Of a stretch of DNA of 7,619 nt, positions 5,205-7,619 are shown one piece after another. Under the pieces are notes generated by a model, which made no database searches, was not told the DNA's origin, and was given only the letters and a program-made list of their open reading frames with translations. A program made the position numbers and the translations under genes. How positions within the stretch are numbered: the first letter of the stretch is position 1; each line of letters starts with the position of its first letter. The stretch spans positions 1 to 7,619 of the forward strand of contig JAFUCW010000276.1 of NCBI GenBank assembly GCA_017459485.1, read 5' to 3'. This DNA comes from Eggerthellaceae bacterium. GTDB lineage: Bacteria > Actinomycetota > Coriobacteriia > Coriobacteriales > Eggerthellaceae.

Positions 5205-7619
5205 GTGAAGGATGTGACAGGTTTGAGCGCTCAGCCTAGGACACCCAATTCACTGGTAGAGAGAATTTTCAAAGACAGGCGCGTACGCCAAAGACTTCTG
5301 GCGGCGACAACCGTTCTGTCATTGCTCACCGTACTCGTTACCGTGGGCGTCTTGACTAACCCCGCCATCAGCGTTTCTGGTAGCCCGGAAGAGCTGGCCG
5401 AGCAGGGTATTGCCCTTGACGACGGCAACACGGTAGAGATTATCGACGGCCAGGCGCTTCCTGCAGCCTCCGAATCTGCGCAGGGCACCGCACGCGAACT
5501 GGACGCTACCCGTGCTAAATACGTAGACGCCACGGCAGTGCTCGACGAAGCCAATGTGGCCATGCCGCTTACCGAAGAAACCGTGGTCGAAGAGATCGTG
5601 GCCGAAGACGCCGACGCGGCTGCCGCTGCAGCTGCGGCCCAGATCGCAGGCGAAAACGGCACACTTACCTATTCGGCGAAGGCTGAAGAAGCCCTTAAGA
5701 CGGTCGACCTGTCCTCTGCGCGTCTGATCGTGGGCATGGACGAATCGAAGGCTTCCTCCATGGAAAGCGAACAGCACGTCGTAGCCAGCCACGACAACGT
5801 CTACTTGCTGCAATACGCCTCTGCTGACGAAGCTTCGCAGGGCTTCCTGCGCTACTACGACGTAGCGGAATTCGTGGCCCCCGACGTTGCGCTGGAAATC
5901 GCCGAAGGCGAAGAAGGCGAACAGCCCGCTGACCAGGCCGTTCCTGCAGAAGACGGACAGGAAGAAGGCGAGCAGCCGGCCGAAGGCGAAGCAGCCGAAG
6001 GCGACCAGCCCGCAGCCGCGCCTGTGCTGCCCGAAGGCATCTTCGAAACCGAAAGCGGTCAGCTGGTAAACGAGCTGGGCGAACCGGTCGTTACCGAAGA
6101 AGTGGTCGTGCCCGAAAAGGTCGAAGACGACCCTGAAGAACAGACCGTCACTACCGACAACGTGTTCACCGAAGAAGCGAACCCCTTCACCGAGCTTGAA
6201 AGCGCTCTTGACGAAGAAATCGCAGATCAGACCAAGGCAGCCGCCGAATCTAACCAGGTGGCGCTTATCGCCCTTATCGACACCGGCATTGCCGGCAAAG
6301 CCGAAGACAACGCCAACGTGGTCGAGGCCATTTCCGTGCTGGGCGAAGAATTCGCAGACGAAAACGGCAACCCGCTGCCCAGCTACCTGGACGAAAACGG
6401 CCATGGCCAGCGCATGGCAGACTATATAGTAGAAGAGAACGCCGACGCGCGCATCCTGGCCATCAAGGCCCTGGGCAAAGACGGCAAGGGCGACGTGTCC
6501 GCCGTTATCGCAGGCATCAACTACGCCATCGAGCGCGGCGCGAGCATCATCAACCTGTCCGCCGTGGCCTACGCATCCGAAGAAAACGCCGCTTTAGCCG
6601 CCGCCGTCAAGGCCGCCGAAGAAGCAGGCGTTGCGGTTGTCGGCGCTGCCGGCAACCAGGGCTTCAACGCGAAGTACTACATCCCCGCCAACATCGACGA
6701 GGCGCTGGTCGTTGGTGCCGCCAACGAAGTAGGCGTGCGCCTGGCCAAGTCCAACTTCGGCGAAACGGTCGACTACAACGTGGTCGCCGAAAGCACGTCC
6801 GAAGCCGCCGCACGCACCACCGGCTTCGTCTCTGTGTACGGCGAACAGGGCATCGCAGACACCCTGAACCAGGGCAAGTTCTTCCAGGTAGACTTCGTGC
6901 CCCAGGTCATAGAGCTGGTAGAGCCCGAAGCCGAGCCGGAGTCCGAAGGTGAAGAGGGCGAAGCAACCGACGAATCCGAAGGCGAAGAGTCCGAGGCTGC
7001 CGAGGACACCGAAGGCGAACAGCCTACTGAATCCGAAGAGCCCGAAGAAGCCCCCGAAGACTTCGAGGGCATCGAAGTACAGGAAACGGAAAACAAGACC
7101 GGCAAACAGTCCGACGATCTCCCGCAAGATGTCCGGAACAAGCTTGTTGCTCAGCGCACTGGCACAAACGGTGCCGATGGCGCCTTTACCGAAACAACGG
7201 TAAACACGTGGGATGCTCTCGAATGGGCAGTCAACAACTGCGCGTCTGGCAAGCCCGTTACTATTAAACTAGGTGCCAACTTGGCTGCATATAAGACGAT
7301 CACCATTCCTGCAGGCAAGAACATCAAGATTGTTGCCGGGACAGGCACAACCGTCTACCGCGACAGCTCTCCAGCAAGCGGCATGGCATCGTTCTTCAAC
7401 GTCGAGGGCGAGCTGGATATCTCGAATGTCGAGCTGAGCGGGCAAGCGGTGTCCAGCACGATATCCTGGACGGAAACCACCACAGGTGGCACTCCGATCT
7501 ATGATAATGCAGGCCTGGCTGTTTCTGCAGGCACCGTTCACACCGACTCGACAAGCCAGAGTGCCCAGGTTGCTGGCCAGTATGTAAAGAAAGTAGACAA
7601 CGGCTTCCAGCTCGTGAAC
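5205..7619 (+). CDS. Large surface protein: divergent subtilisin (S8) domain followed by a beta-helix-like region (runs off right edge)
   Basis: An open frame of at least 805 codons with no stop. Residues 31-55 are a hydrophobic segment after a basic stretch (RIFKDRRVRQR): long signal peptide or membrane anchor. Residues about 172-232 (ARLIVGMDES to VAEFVAPDVALEI) resemble a subtilase I9-type propeptide. An acidic EGE/EQPA linker follows (234-273, still acidic to about 340), then an S8 domain: D359 in ALIDTGI, H400 in NGHGQRMA, SIINLS, N484 in GAAGNQG, YIPANIDEALVVGAA, SNFGETVDYNVVA and S532 in STSEAAARTTG, where the family has GTSMAAPHVAG. N484 to S532 is 48 residues against 66 in subtilisin BPN', and the C-terminal helices look eroded, so activity is uncertain. 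A second acidic repeat (573-622) leads to a beta-helix-like region (TWDALEWAVNN, then TITIPAGKNIKI). Start uncertain: GTG 5205 (AGGAG only 3 nt away), GTG 5214, TTG 5223 or TTG 5100. Confidence 0.88.
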   Translation, partial: MKDVTGLSAQPRTPNSLVERIFKDRRVRQRLLAATTVLSLLTVLVTVGVLTNPAISVSGSPEELAEQGIALDDGNTVEIIDGQALPAASESAQGTARELDATRAKYVDATAVLDEANVAMPLTEETVVEEIVAEDADAAAAAAAAQIAGENGTLTYSAKAEEALKTVDLSSARLIVGMDESKASSMESEQHVVASHDNVYLLQYASADEASQGFLRYYDVAEFVAPDVALEIAEGEEGEQPADQAVPAEDGQEEGEQPAEGEAAEGDQPAAAPVLPEGIFETESGQLVNELGEPVVTEEVVVPEKVEDDPEEQTVTTDNVFTEEANPFTELESALDEEIADQTKAAAESNQVALIALIDTGIAGKAEDNANVVEAISVLGEEFADENGNPLPSYLDENGHGQRMADYIVEENADARILAIKALGKDGKGDVSAVIAGINYAIERGASIINLSAVAYASEENAALAAAVKAAEEAGVAVVGAAGNQGFNAKYYIPANIDEALVVGAANEVGVRLAKSNFGETVDYNVVAESTSEAAARTTGFVSVYGEQGIADTLNQGKFFQVDFVPQVIELVEPEAEPESEGEEGEATDESEGEESEAAEDTEGEQPTESEEPEEAPEDFEGIEVQETENKTGKQSDDLPQDVRNKLVAQRTGTNGADGAFTETTVNTWDALEWAVNNCASGKPVTIKLGANLAAYKTITIPAGKNIKIVAGTGTTVYRDSSPASGMASFFNVEGELDISNVELSGQAVSSTISWTETTTGGTPIYDNAGLAVSAGTVHTDSTSQSAQVAGQYVKKVDNGFQLVN
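5904..6023 (+). repeat. Acidic EGE/EQPA repeat linker between propeptide-like and S8 domains
   Basis: Codes for residues 234-273, a low-complexity run of EGEEGEQPA, EEGEQPAEGEAAEGDQPA type, with repeated GAA GGC GAA codons. It is strongly negatively charged and probably extended. It separates the propeptide-like region from the catalytic-type domain, where most subtilases have a direct junction. The purine-rich repeat also creates long open frames on the opposite strand, which are artefacts. Confidence 0.8.
6921..7070 (+). repeat. Second acidic repeat linker, after the S8 domain
   Basis: Codes for residues 573-622, again dominated by Glu with Ser, Gly, Pro and Thr (ESEGEEGEATDESEGEESE type). 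It shares the EGEQP motif with the first linker, suggesting both arose by expansion of the same codon motif. It marks the boundary between the subtilase-like domain and the beta-helix-like adhesin region. Confidence 0.8.

Noticed and set aside
5319..6404. Minus-strand frame of 361 codons opposite the subtilase-like gene
   Set aside because: The GAA/GGC-rich plus strand gives stop-poor TTC/GCC-rich antisense; the product is an unnatural Phe/Gly-rich sequence. The same applies to 6594-7127 minus.

Overview
The window looks like chromosomal DNA of a high-GC Gram-positive bacterium, most likely an actinobacterium of the Coriobacteriia (Eggerthella/Slackia-like). This is inferred from GC-rich coding sequence, GTG/TTG starts, a compact branched-chain amino-acid operon using citramalate synthase, and flanking secreted surface proteins of a kind common in gut actinobacteria. 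No marker gene fixes the species.

Layout. (1) Positions 1-874, minus strand: the N-terminal 291 residues of a secreted protein with a clear signal peptide and a probable beta-rich adhesin-like region; it runs off the left edge. (2) 875-1467: a divergent intergenic region of about 590 bp with promoter-like signals for both strands, including a 10-bp direct repeat (GTACAATAGC) just upstream of ilvE. (3) 1468-4543, plus strand: an apparent three-gene operon, ilvE (branched-chain aminotransferase), cimA (citramalate synthase, TTG start overlapping ilvE by 8 bp, with an unusual in-frame insertion of about 50 residues), and a 95-residue TrpR-like YerC/YecD-family regulator. CimA makes citramalate from pyruvate and acetyl-CoA for the threonine-independent isoleucine route; IlvE does the last transamination; the small regulator may sense or control this, which is inference. 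(4) 4544-5204: about 660 bp without a convincing gene. It begins with a GC-rich half (three 13-bp tandem repeats, a 10-bp-stem hairpin), then changes abruptly to an AT-rich block (79 G/C in 230 bases at 4881-5110, counted by hand) packed with promoter-like hexamers and inverted repeats, and ends with a strong hairpin in the presumed leader of the next gene. (5) 5205-7619, plus strand: at least 805 residues of a large cell-surface protein open at the right edge. Its order is membrane/signal segment, propeptide-like region, acidic repeat linker, a divergent subtilisin (S8) domain with D359, H400, N484 and S532 in family order, a second acidic repeat linker, and the start of a beta-helix-like adhesin region.

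The two long surface-protein genes at the edges have no stop codon inside the window. The most interesting element is the right-hand gene: a subtilase domain with an eroded, shortened catalytic-serine region, bracketed by acidic repeats and fused upstream of a beta-helix-like stalk, behind a long structured AT-rich leader.
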